Assembly (NCBI GenBank): GCA_005881995.1
Contig: VBHV01000648.1
Coordinates: 2,235-8,485, forward strand
From: Chloroflexota bacterium
Lineage (GTDB): Bacteria > Chloroflexota > Ktedonobacteria > Ktedonobacterales > Ktedonobacteraceae
DNA: 6,251 bases
Direction: 5' to 3'
Position 1 is the stretch's first letter. Every line of letters starts with the position of its first letter. Under the pieces are notes generated by a model. It was given only the letters and a program-made list of their open reading frames with translations, was not told the origin of the DNA and did no database searches. Of the stretch, positions 1 to 5,371 are shown piece by piece. The position numbers and the translations under genes are program-made.

Positions 1-32
1 AAAGACCCACACCACCCCTACGGGTCAGTCGG

Positions 33-339
33 CTTCTTGCCCGGTTTCCCAGCCTAGATTAATGTCCATTGGATGCCCAATCGTATAGGGTACGGGCCGG
101 GCTTGCCCCCGCCCTGGAAGCGGTATGAATAGTCAAAATCCTTCTTCTTGCCCGGCTTCCCAGCCTAGGTTAATGTCCATTGGACGCCCAACCGTATAGG
201 GTACGGGCGGGGCTTGCCCCCGCCCTGGAAGCGGTATGAATAGTCAAAATCCTTCTTCTTGCCCAGCTCCCCAGTTCAGATTAATGCCCATTGGACGCCC
301 AACCGTATATTGTACGGGCCGGGCTTGCCCCCGCCCTGG
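33..339. repeat. Tandem array of a 111-bp unit, 2.8 copies
   Basis: Copies begin at 33, 144 and 255, an exact 111-bp period. The first two copies differ at about five positions, mostly transitions. The third is more diverged and stops at 339, 18 bp before the repressor stop codon. Each unit carries a GC-rich inverted repeat around CTTGC: in copy 2 it is a perfect 8-bp stem (205-212 with 218-225), while copies 1 and 3 have one C-C mismatch. There are no unique spacers, so it is not CRISPR. No credible coding frame crosses it, and nothing else was recognised in 1-356 apart from a weak GACCC/GGGTC pair at 4-26. On the minus strand the GC hairpin of copy 3 would lie just past the repressor stop and could slow RNA polymerase, but no T-tract follows it. 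Confidence 0.93.
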
Positions 340-356
340 CGTCCTATCTTGGAAAG

Positions 357-1103
357 TTAAGGCATCAATTGCTCCCGCTTCATATGAGTATAGAACGTAT
401 ACTTATTCCCGCAATACACGGCCCTGGCGTACTCGATTGGCGAATTGCGTTCCGTATAGGTAACGCGGCGCGTGAAAAGCACCGGGCTGCCAACGGGAAT
501 TTTCAGCAGTTGCGCCTCCTCCGAACCTGCAAGACCCGCCTCCAACTCCTGGTCAGCCTCCATCAACGTTATCCCATATTTCGACTCCAGCGTACGGTAG
601 AGCGAATTATTTTCCAGGTCCTCCTCCAGCAGCCTCTCGCAATCCTTAAAAGCGATCTGGGACACTTCAATAGCTAGAGGTTCGTCATCTGCCAGGCGCA
701 GGCGCTGCAGGCGGAAAATGAGCGTCCCGGCACTGAGACCCAGTCTTTCCGCCGTCTCCTCGTCAGCCGCCTGCATGGCAGCCGAAATGACCTTCGTGCT
801 GGGACGTTGTCCACGCGCCCGTATATCCTCGGTAAAACCGGTCAGGCGAATCAGCTGCTGCGTGATTTTATGCTGGCTGACAAAGGTGCCTTTCCCCTGT
901 TCGCGATAGAATAGCCCCTCGTTTACCAGGTCCGTGATAGCCTGTCTGGCTGTCATGCGGCTGATGCCATACTTCTCGCCCAACTCTCGCTCCGATGGAA
1001 TAAGATCACCAGGCTTCCACTCACCGGCGCGAATCCTCTCCCGCATGATCTCCTTCAACTGGTAATAGCGAGGCAAGGGGCTATTCCTGTAAATAGCGCT
1101 CAT
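357..1103 (-). CDS. nagR: GntR-family (HutC subfamily) transcriptional repressor, NagR/DasR/YvoA-like
   Basis: A 248-residue protein of the usual HutC-subfamily length. Residues about 10-76 form the winged helix-turn-helix: PLPRYYQLKEIM, then PSERELGEKYGISRMTARQAI (residues 36-56) and the wing REQGKGTFV (67-75). Residues about 95-240 form a UTRA ligand-binding domain, ending in the family-like EYARAVYCGNKYTFY. In the known relatives NagR/YvoA and DasR this domain binds phosphorylated amino sugars such as GlcN-6-P and releases operator DNA. The ATG at 1101-1103 is favoured by GGAGAGG on the minus strand (1112-1118), 8 nt upstream. The gene is divergent from nagA, and DasR-like TGGTCTA sites lie in its own promoter region and before the transporter gene, so autoregulation and control of both neighbours are likely. 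Family assignment is firm. The nagR identity rests on context and operator sequence, and another sugar-phosphate ligand is possible. Confidence 0.92.
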   Translation of the reverse strand: MSAIYRNSPLPRYYQLKEIMRERIRAGEWKPGDLIPSERELGEKYGISRMTARQAITDLVNEGLFYREQGKGTFVSQHKITQQLIRLTGFTEDIRARGQRPSTKVISAAMQAADEETAERLGLSAGTLIFRLQRLRLADDEPLAIEVSQIAFKDCERLLEEDLENNSLYRTLESKYGITLMEADQELEAGLAGSEEAQLLKIPVGSPVLFTRRVTYTERNSPIEYARAVYCGNKYTFYTHMKREQLMP

Positions 1104-1121
1104 CTGATTTTCCTCTCCGTT

Positions 1122-1178
1122 CGTCTTGCCTGAACACAGTTAGCTACGCAGTAGCGTTGGCAAGACGGGTAGGTGCCA
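1122..1178. other. Hairpin element A, copy of element B at 3139-3185
   Basis: CGTCTTGCC (1122-1130) and GGCAAGACG (1159-1167) form a perfect 9-bp inverted repeat. The loop holds a second perfect stem, GCTAC (1143-1147) with GTAGC (1151-1155). The 26 bases 1153-1178 recur at 3160-3185 with one change. GGCA (1159-1162) could instead pair with TGCC at 1174-1177, giving two mutually exclusive folds. In the minus-strand transcript the outer stem lies 4 nt upstream of the repressor's Shine-Dalgarno, so it could affect translation or mRNA stability. It matches no riboswitch class I recognise. It could also be a dispersed repeat or a protein-binding site. Confidence 0.6.
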
Positions 1179-1233
1179 TGATCTTGTAAAAGATTTTCGC
1201 AAACCTCTTGCTTTCCTTCCATAAATATGTTAC

Positions 1234-1263
1234 TTGTTAGGAAAGTGGTCTAATTGGTATATT
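1234..1263 (+). promoter_or_regulatory. Candidate nagA promoter overlapping the operator
   Basis: TTGTTA (1234-1239) and TATATT (1258-1263) are separated by 18 bp, matching the sigma-A consensus at 4/6 and 5/6 positions. The left operator half-site lies in the spacer and the right one near the expected start at about 1270, an ideal layout for repression. It implies a long nagA leader of about 460 nt that would include the GC-rich repeats, so a promoter nearer nagA remains possible. Confidence 0.45.
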
Positions 1264-1274
1264 GTATAGACCAC
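1245..1274. promoter_or_regulatory. Split NagR/DasR-type operator: GTGGTCTA-N14-TAGACCAC
   Basis: GTGGTCTA (1245-1252) and TAGACCAC (1267-1274) are perfect inverted copies separated by 14 bp. Each is one half of the compact dre palindrome GTGGTCTAGACCAC known for DasR/NagR-type HutC regulators. A same-family half-site occurs before the transporter gene at 2969. The site lies between the repressor and nagA, overlapping the nagA promoter candidate and just downstream of the repressor start site. It may bind two dimers, each using one good half (the right site TTGTATAGACCA matches TGGTCTAGACCA at 10 of 12), or one dimer bridging the halves. Confidence 0.65.
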
Positions 1275-1288
1275 CATACTTGCTTATA

Positions 1289-1317
1289 ATAATTCCATAC
1301 TTTAGCGTTCCTGTCAA
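1289..1317 (-). promoter_or_regulatory. Repressor gene promoter
   Basis: On the minus strand a perfect TTGACA (plus-strand positions 1312-1317) is followed after 17 bp by AATTAT (1289-1294), giving a start near 1282. The operator at 1245-1274 would then lie just downstream of the start, consistent with negative autoregulation. The leader to the ATG is about 180 nt and contains element A. Confidence 0.6.
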
Positions 1318-1338
1318 GTGTAACGCAAAAGAAACCGG

Positions 1339-1381
1339 GTACGAGGATGCCGGGAATTCCAGATCAGGCAGTCCCTCGTAC
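1339..1381. other. Nested hairpin in the nagA leader region
   Basis: GTACGAGG (1339-1346) pairs perfectly with CCTCGTAC (1374-1381). Inside it TGCC (1348-1351) pairs with GGCA (1367-1370), and the loop includes the 8-bp palindrome GGAATTCC (1353-1360). No T-tract follows, so it is not an obvious intrinsic terminator. If nagA is transcribed from about 1270, this is the first strong fold in its leader. Function unknown. The stretch 1382-1428 shows nothing recognisable. Confidence 0.4.
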
Positions 1382-1428
1382 GGGCAAGCGCCAGAGCGCC
1401 TAAAAGCGTCAAGTTAAGATCAAGGGTT

Positions 1429-1510
1429 TGTCGTAGGGACAAGGGGCGGCTGAGCGGATGGGTGGGGGCCTTGTGCTTGTCCTCCCTGTGGATCGCGCGG
1501 GCAACCAGGT
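1429..1510. repeat. GC-rich palindromic repeat arm R1
   Basis: Starts TTGTCGTAGGGACAAGGGG and ends with GGGGGCCTTGTGCTTGTCC followed by a 27-bp tail. It is a direct copy of the segment starting at 1511, with an identical tail (1481-1509 and 1565-1593) and a period of 82-84 bp. GGACAAG near the left end and CTTGTCC near the right make the arm itself an imperfect palindrome, REP-like. The same arm occurs at 5057 and 5151. The frames open through it are repeat artefacts. Confidence 0.88.
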
Positions 1511-1644
1511 TTGTCGTAGGGACAAGGGGAGGCAGAGGGGCGGACGTGGGGGCCTTGTGCTTGTCCTCCCTGTGGATCGCGCGGGCAACCAGGACAAGCA
1601 CAAGGCCCCCGCATCCGCCTCTCCCCGCCCCTTGTCCCTACAGA
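1511..1644. repeat. Long inverted repeat (arms R2 and R3), MITE/REPIN-like, upstream of nagA
   Basis: The outer arms GTAGGGACAAGGGG (1516-1529) and CCCCTTGTCCCTAC (1628-1641) are perfect 14-bp complements. The inner arms GGGGGCCTTGTGCTTGTCC (1548-1566) and its complement (1592-1610) are perfect over 19 bp around a 25-nt loop. The middle segments pair partially. No transposase gene is present, so a non-autonomous element or REP doublet fits best. As RNA it would form a very stable hairpin in the proposed nagA leader, ending about 70 nt before the nagA ribosome site. The bases 1645-1711 after it show nothing recognisable. Confidence 0.88.
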
Positions 1645-1730
1645 ACGGGTGTCACAGGTTCGTTAACTGGACGCTAATGGGCAAGCATGAGCACGCCCGT
1701 GATTATTCAGCAAGGAAGGTGAAGAGGATC

Positions 1731-2927
1731 ATGCGCTTTACGTTACGTGATGCTCACCTCATAGATGCCACAACAGACATCGCCCGAGGTGCCATATGTA
1801 TCGATGGCACACGCATCGAGGCTGTTGATCGGCAGGAAAATATACCTGGCAACCAGGATATGATCATCGATGCAGCGGATATGATCGTCATACCTGGCTT
1901 CATAGATGTGCATACGCATGGCGGAGGTGGCTATAATCTCCACACCACGCATGTGGAAGAAATTCGAGGCTACACGCGCTGGGTGCCGCAAACTGGCGTC
2001 ACCTCATTTCTCATAGCTGTGGTGGGCGTGCCCGGCTCAATACCAGAAGAGCAGTTGCGAACAGCCGTCGAAGCGCTCGATCATCCTGGGAAAGGAGCCG
2101 AGCCCCTGGGTATTCACCTGGAAGGGCCGTATATCAGTGCAGCCAGGCGCGGAGCGCATACGCCTTCGTGGCTGCGCGTGCCGGACGAATCCGAAACTGA
2201 ACAACTACTGGCTATCACCGCGGGATATCTACGCCTGCTCACACTCGCCCCTGAGCTGCCGGGAGCCTCGGCAATGATTCGCCGTCTGGTAGATGCAGGC
2301 GTCACCGTCAGTATGGGTCATACCGATGCAACGTATGAGCAGGCGCAGGAAGCCATAAAACTGGGCGTCACGCATGTCACCCACTGTTTCAATGCCATGC
2401 GACCCCTGCTCCATCGTGCCCCTGGCCCGCTTGCCGCACTGGCTCGGGCACATAAAGTGTATGGAGAATTGATCGCCGATGGCGTGCATGTCCATCCGGG
2501 GGCCATGAACGCGCTGGTCAAATTGCTGGGGCCGGAGCGAACTATTGTCATTACGGATGCGCTGGCGGGTGCCGGCCTGCATGACGCTACTTTCGATTTC
2601 GCGGGACAACCCGCGCGGGTCATCGATGGCGCCGCTCATCTTGCCGATGGCACGATTACGGGCAGCGTCTTGACCATGGACCAGGCGCTGCGCAACATGC
2701 TTCTGATGACCGGAGTCTCACTCCAGCAAGCAGTGGGCATGTTGACTCTCAACCCGGCTCACCCCGCGCAGGTCTTGCGGCACAAAGGGCGCTTGAAGGT
2801 CGGCTATGACGCTGATGTGCTCATCTTCGACCAGGCCATGACGCTCCAGGCCACGTTTTGCCGTGGCGAGGTCGCCTTCGCAACAGATGAATGGCGTGAA
2901 CGTCTATCGGCCCTTTCTTACACATGA
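1731..2927 (+). CDS. nagA: N-acetylglucosamine-6-phosphate deacetylase
   Basis: Cytosolic enzyme that hydrolyses GlcNAc-6-P to GlcN-6-P and acetate, the first committed step of GlcNAc catabolism and also used in cell-wall recycling. At 398 residues it has normal family length. Amidohydrolase motifs appear in order: PGFIDVHTHGGGG with the metal-binding H61-x-H63, HLEGPY with metal ligand E131, SMGHTDATYEQA with H197, VTHCFNAM with H218, IADGVHVHP (249-256), and VITDALAG with the expected catalytic D276. The C-terminal GRLKVGYDADVLIFD (353-367) belongs to the small beta domain. The intact HxH suggests a two-metal site as in Bacillus NagA, unlike E. coli, where that motif is altered. I chose ATG 1731 because AAGGAAGGTG (1712-1721) lies 9 nt upstream and the protein begins there like its family. 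The frame is open upstream to 1458, but that part is translated repeat. No nagB follows in the window. Confidence 0.96.
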   Translation: MRFTLRDAHLIDATTDIARGAICIDGTRIEAVDRQENIPGNQDMIIDAADMIVIPGFIDVHTHGGGGYNLHTTHVEEIRGYTRWVPQTGVTSFLIAVVGVPGSIPEEQLRTAVEALDHPGKGAEPLGIHLEGPYISAARRGAHTPSWLRVPDESETEQLLAITAGYLRLLTLAPELPGASAMIRRLVDAGVTVSMGHTDATYEQAQEAIKLGVTHVTHCFNAMRPLLHRAPGPLAALARAHKVYGELIADGVHVHPGAMNALVKLLGPERTIVITDALAGAGLHDATFDFAGQPARVIDGAAHLADGTITGSVLTMDQALRNMLLMTGVSLQQAVGMLTLNPAHPAQVLRHKGRLKVGYDADVLIFDQAMTLQATFCRGEVAFATDEWRERLSALSYT

Positions 2928-2968
2928 CTTTTACCAGATTTGTTAACAATCAGATCACAATCTAGTCT

Positions 2969-2984
2969 AGTGGTCTAGATGACT
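2969..2984. promoter_or_regulatory. NagR/DasR-type operator before the transporter gene
   Basis: AGTGGTCTAGATGACT matches the symmetric dre-type palindrome AGTGGTCTAGACCACT at 14 of 16 positions, with a perfect left half. It abuts the -35 box (its last base is the first base of TTGACA). The left half is identical over AGTGGTCTA to the site at 1244-1252. A surrounding ATCTAG/CTAGAT inverted pair (2960-2965, 2975-2980) adds symmetry. It links the transporter to the divergent repressor; binding is inferred. Confidence 0.7.
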
Positions 2985-3012
2985 TGACAAATGAACCAGA
3001 ACAAGGTACAGT
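2984..3012 (+). promoter_or_regulatory. Promoter of the binding-protein gene
   Basis: A perfect TTGACA (2984-2989), a 17-bp spacer and TACAGT (3007-3012, 4 of 6 matches) give a good sigma-A-type promoter with a start near 3019. The leader to the ATG at 3279 is then about 260 nt and contains element B. The adjoining operator predicts repression by the GntR protein. A palindrome TTGTTAACAA (2940-2949) lies between the nagA stop and this promoter. I see no intrinsic terminator after nagA, so readthrough from nagA is possible. Confidence 0.68.
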
Positions 3013-3138
3013 ATTTCACATAGACTGATCTGGAAAACCCGAAAGCAAGCGTACTGCATCTCGTTCCGGTGCTCGTTCCGGTGTATGAATACCTGAAAGG
3101 AGGGTTAGCTGCGAGAAAATCTGCAATCTTTCTCCTTA

Positions 3139-3185
3139 CGTCCTGCCTGAGTGCGCGGCAGCGTTGGCAAGACGGATAGGTGCCA
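3139..3185 (+). other. Hairpin element B in the binding-protein leader, copy of element A
   Basis: CGTCCTGCC (3139-3147) faces GGCAAGACG (3166-3174), with 8 of 9 pairs and one C-A mismatch. An inner stem TGC (3152-3154) with GCA (3158-3160) corresponds to TAC/GTA in element A, so one A-T pair became G-C with pairing kept. The loop is 18 nt against 28 in A. The conserved 26-base right part runs from 3160 to 3185, and GGCA (3166-3169) can alternatively pair with TGCC (3181-3184). The element would be transcribed about 120 nt after the promoter and ends about 80 nt before the ribosome site. No known riboswitch class is recognised. The rest of the leader, 3013-3138 and 3186-3262, shows nothing else clear. 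Confidence 0.6.
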
Positions 3186-3278
3186 CGAGCGTCTCACTTG
3201 TGCTGTTGTGCAATTTGCGAACTATTTTCAGGATCATTGAACCGATCCGTTCATCCAATCCAAGGTAGGAGGTTGTAA

Positions 3279-4976
3279 ATGACTCCCAACTCTCTCCCTG
3301 CGATACCGTCAAGGGTGAAAAGCAAGGCCACCGTGATGGCTTTCACCCTCCTGGTCATCTTTACCATGATACTCTCGGCCTGTGGCGGCGGTTCCAGCCA
3401 GAGCACCACCACCGGCAGCAAACACATCCTTAAAATCGCTACCCAGTCCTACGACTTCGCTCAAGCCGGTTTTAACCCCTATAACGGCCATCCAAATGCC
3501 GGAGTCCAGGGCCTGGTCTACGAAAACCTGTACTTTGTGAACGTCAACGGTGGCGACTTCACACCCATGCTGGCCACCGGCTACTCGTGGAATAGCGATA
3601 ACACCCAGCTCACCTTCACCATTCGCCAGGGTGTCAAGTGGAACGATGGCCAGGCGTTCTCGGCCAATGATGTTGCCTTTACCTTCAACGAGATGAAACA
3701 GTATGCGGCGGCGGATACCAACGGCGTTTGGAGCTATCTCAGCAGCGTGACCGCGCCGGACGCCAATACCGTCCTCATGACCTTCCAGAAGGCCTACCCG
3801 CCTGAACTGGTCACGATTGCCGGACACGTCTATATCATCCCGCAGCACATTTTTGCTACAGCGGGCGACCCCACCAAGTATGCTACCGACCATCCTGTCG
3901 GTACGGGTCCTTTCACCCTGACCAATTACAACTCAGGCCTGGCAGTCTACGACAAGAATCCGAGCTACTGGCAGGCTAGCAAGGTGCAGGTTGACGAGAT
4001 CCGCTACCCCGAGTACAAAGACAACTCGACCCTGGCGTTAGCGCTGCCAAAGGGTGATATCGACTGGGCTGGTTACTTCTCACCAACGCTGCAGCAAGAC
4101 TTCGTCAGTAAAGACCCGGCACACTTCCACCTTTTCATGGATGCCATCAACCTGTACTCCATATGCGTCAATCAGAAAGACCCCGTCGTCGGCGGTCAGA
4201 CTGGTCTCCCGGTTCGCCTGGCGCTCAGCACTGCCCTTGATCGTGGTCAGATAGCGCAACAGGCCACCGCTGGCCTGGAGCCTCCGGGAAGCATGACAGG
4301 CCTGGTACTCCCAACCGCGCAGAGCTGGCTGGCTCCCCAGTATGCCAATCTGCCGACCGGCGCTGATACTACCGCCGCTCAGAAGTACCTGACCGACGCG
4401 GGCTTCACCAAGGGCTCGGATGGCATCTATCAGAAGAATGGCAAGCGCCTATCCCTCACGTTGAGAAGCGTTGACACCTATTCCGACTGGAATGCCGCCG
4501 CTCAATTAATCGCCTCCGAGGCGAAAAGTGTAGGCATCGAGATCAAAAACGTCACCGTTGGTGAGAACGACTACTACACCCTGCGCGGAGATGGCAAGTT
4601 TGACTACCAGATGATGTTCTGTGGTATGGTTGGCGGCCCCACTCCGTACTACCTGTACAATCAATACCTGAACAGCAACGAGATCGGCTCGGGCAAATTC
4701 AACTTCGTCGGCTGGAACGACCCCACAACCGACAAGTTCCTGAACCAGTATGCCTCAACCTCCGATCCCGCTGTGCAAAAGCAGGCTATCCAGGCTATCG
4801 AGCAAGTCTTCGTCCAGAACCAGCCGTTCATTCCCCTGTGGACTGGCGCTGACTACGACGAATACTCCACCCTGCACTTCAGCGGTTGGCCCGACCAGAG
4901 CAACCCCTACTCCAGCGGCAGCCCCAACACTGCCCCTGATTATGAGCAGGTCATCCTGCACCTGGTACCCGCCTAA
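3279..4976 (+). CDS. ABC transporter solute-binding lipoprotein, family 5 (Dpp/Opp type)
   Basis: Extracytoplasmic receptor, 565 residues, delivering substrate to a DppB/DppC-type permease pair. Residues 1-34 are a lipoprotein signal: basic start with R12, K14 and K16, a hydrophobic run 17-31, and lipobox LSAC with the lipidated C35, followed by a Gly/Ser/Thr linker to about 48. The mature part has the SBP_bac_5 hallmarks: GLVYENLYF, then PMLATGYSWNSDNTQLTF, and GVKWNDGQAFSANDVAFTF at about 116-136. The C-terminal half retains the second-lobe organisation and the length is typical. Start ATG 3279 has AGGAGGT (3267-3273) 5 nt upstream. Many family members bind peptides, but others take oligosaccharides, including the chitin-oligosaccharide receptor of Vibrio. 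The NagR-type operator and nagA next door favour a GlcNAc-containing ligand (chito-oligosaccharide or muropeptide). This substrate is inferred; the fold is certain. Confidence 0.95.
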   Translation: MTPNSLPAIPSRVKSKATVMAFTLLVIFTMILSACGGGSSQSTTTGSKHILKIATQSYDFAQAGFNPYNGHPNAGVQGLVYENLYFVNVNGGDFTPMLATGYSWNSDNTQLTFTIRQGVKWNDGQAFSANDVAFTFNEMKQYAAADTNGVWSYLSSVTAPDANTVLMTFQKAYPPELVTIAGHVYIIPQHIFATAGDPTKYATDHPVGTGPFTLTNYNSGLAVYDKNPSYWQASKVQVDEIRYPEYKDNSTLALALPKGDIDWAGYFSPTLQQDFVSKDPAHFHLFMDAINLYSICVNQKDPVVGGQTGLPVRLALSTALDRGQIAQQATAGLEPPGSMTGLVLPTAQSWLAPQYANLPTGADTTAAQKYLTDAGFTKGSDGIYQKNGKRLSLTLRSVDTYSDWNAAAQLIASEAKSVGIEIKNVTVGENDYYTLRGDGKFDYQMMFCGMVGGPTPYYLYNQYLNSNEIGSGKFNFVGWNDPTTDKFLNQYASTSDPAVQKQAIQAIEQVFVQNQPFIPLWTGADYDEYSTLHFSGWPDQSNPYSSGSPNTAPDYEQVILHLVPA

Positions 4977-4985
4977 CAGAACGTA

Positions 4986-5016
4986 GAATTGGGCAGGTGC
5001 AAAACCCGCCCAATTC
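4986..5016 (+). other. Hairpin after the binding-protein gene, no T-tract
   Basis: GAATTGGGC (4986-4994) pairs perfectly with GCCCAATTC (5008-5016), and GGT/ACC extends the stem past one A-C mismatch to a 5-nt loop. It starts 9 nt after the stop codon. The lack of a following T run argues against a classical terminator. In binding-protein operons such a fold commonly protects the upstream mRNA or lets only part of transcription continue, raising receptor over permease. That role is inferred here. Confidence 0.55.
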
Positions 5017-5056
5017 CCACCAACCAAAATGTGGAAGAGGCCAATTGTTAGATGTG

Positions 5057-5119
5057 TCGTAGGGACAAGGGGCGGTGCGGCGGAAGGGAGGGGGCCTTGT
5101 GCTTGTCCTGGGTGGGGGG
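5057..5119. repeat. GC-rich palindromic repeat arm R4
   Basis: Same arm as R1: TCGTAGGGACAAGGGGC at the left and GGGGGCCTTGTGCTTGTCC at 5090-5108. Its right part, 5090-5119, is a perfect 30-base inverted copy of 5218-5247, longer than the match between R5 and R6. R4 could therefore pair with R6 as an alternative to R5. The spacer 5120-5146 shows nothing recognisable. Confidence 0.88.
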
Positions 5120-5146
5120 CGAGCCATCACGCAGCCCCTCGTCAGC

Positions 5147-5282
5147 TTTGTCGTAGGGACAAGGGGCTGTGCGGCGGAAGGGAGGGGGCCTTGTGCTTGT
5201 CCTCCCTGGAAAGCGATCCCCCCACCCAGGACAAGCACAAGGCCCCCGCATCCGCCCCACACCGCCCCTTGTCCCTACAAAG
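5147..5282. repeat. Long inverted repeat (arms R5 and R6), MITE/REPIN-like, between receptor and permease genes
   Basis: The outer arms GTAGGGACAAGGGG (5153-5166) and CCCCTTGTCCCTAC (5265-5278) and the inner arms GGGGGCCTTGTGCTTGTCC (5184-5202) with its complement (5229-5247) are perfect, with a 26-nt loop. CTTTG before and CAAAGG after extend the ends past a 2-nt bulge. It has the same design as the element at 1511-1644 but a different loop. It interrupts a presumed operon and would sit in the message as a strong hairpin. Bases 5287-5310 resemble the GC core of the 111-bp unit at the left edge (GGGCTTGTCCCCGCTCCTGG against GGGCTTGCCCCCGCCCTGG). Confidence 0.88.
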
Positions 5283-5296
5283 GTCTGGGGGTGGGC

Positions 5297-5326
5297 TTGT
5301 CCCCGCTCCTGGTTCATGTGTACAAT
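5297..5326 (+). promoter_or_regulatory. Weak candidate promoter for the permease gene
   Basis: TTGTCC (5297-5302), an 18-bp spacer and TACAAT (5321-5326, 5 of 6 matches) could give a start near 5333. A perfect 10-bp palindrome ACAATATTGT (5322-5331) overlaps the -10 box. It would let the permease be transcribed despite the repeats upstream, but the -35 box lies in GC-rich repeat-like sequence and could be chance. Confidence 0.3.
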
Positions 5327-5371
5327 ATTGTCAGGATGAACGCTCTCATATGAAGGAGAAGGAGGAACCAG

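Noticed and set aside
33..339. CRISPR array
   Set aside because: The 111-bp units are contiguous with no unique spacers, and no cas genes are present.
291..677. Plus-strand gene opposite the repressor
   Set aside because: It lies antisense to a clear GntR gene, begins inside the tandem repeat and has no family features.
1314..1614. Minus-strand reading frames in the R1-R3 cluster
   Set aside because: They are low-complexity Pro/Arg/Ala translations of the repeat arms with no ribosome site and near-identical peptides in several frames.
1458..1730. N-terminal extension of nagA from the upstream in-frame ATG
   Set aside because: These 91 codons translate the palindromic repeats, the protein family starts at residue 92, and ATG 1731 has its own good ribosome site.
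3139..3185. Known riboswitch (including glmS-type or T-box)
   Set aside because: No T-box motif, glmS core or other class-defining conserved sequence is visible; only the hairpin and its duplicate can be supported.
3309..3893. Long minus-strand frame within the receptor gene
   Set aside because: It is a shadow of the coding strand in a GC-biased gene. The sense frame has lipobox and family motifs, while this one has none.
4986..5016. Intrinsic terminator after the receptor gene
   Set aside because: The stem is good but no T-tract follows on either strand, so it is listed as a hairpin only.
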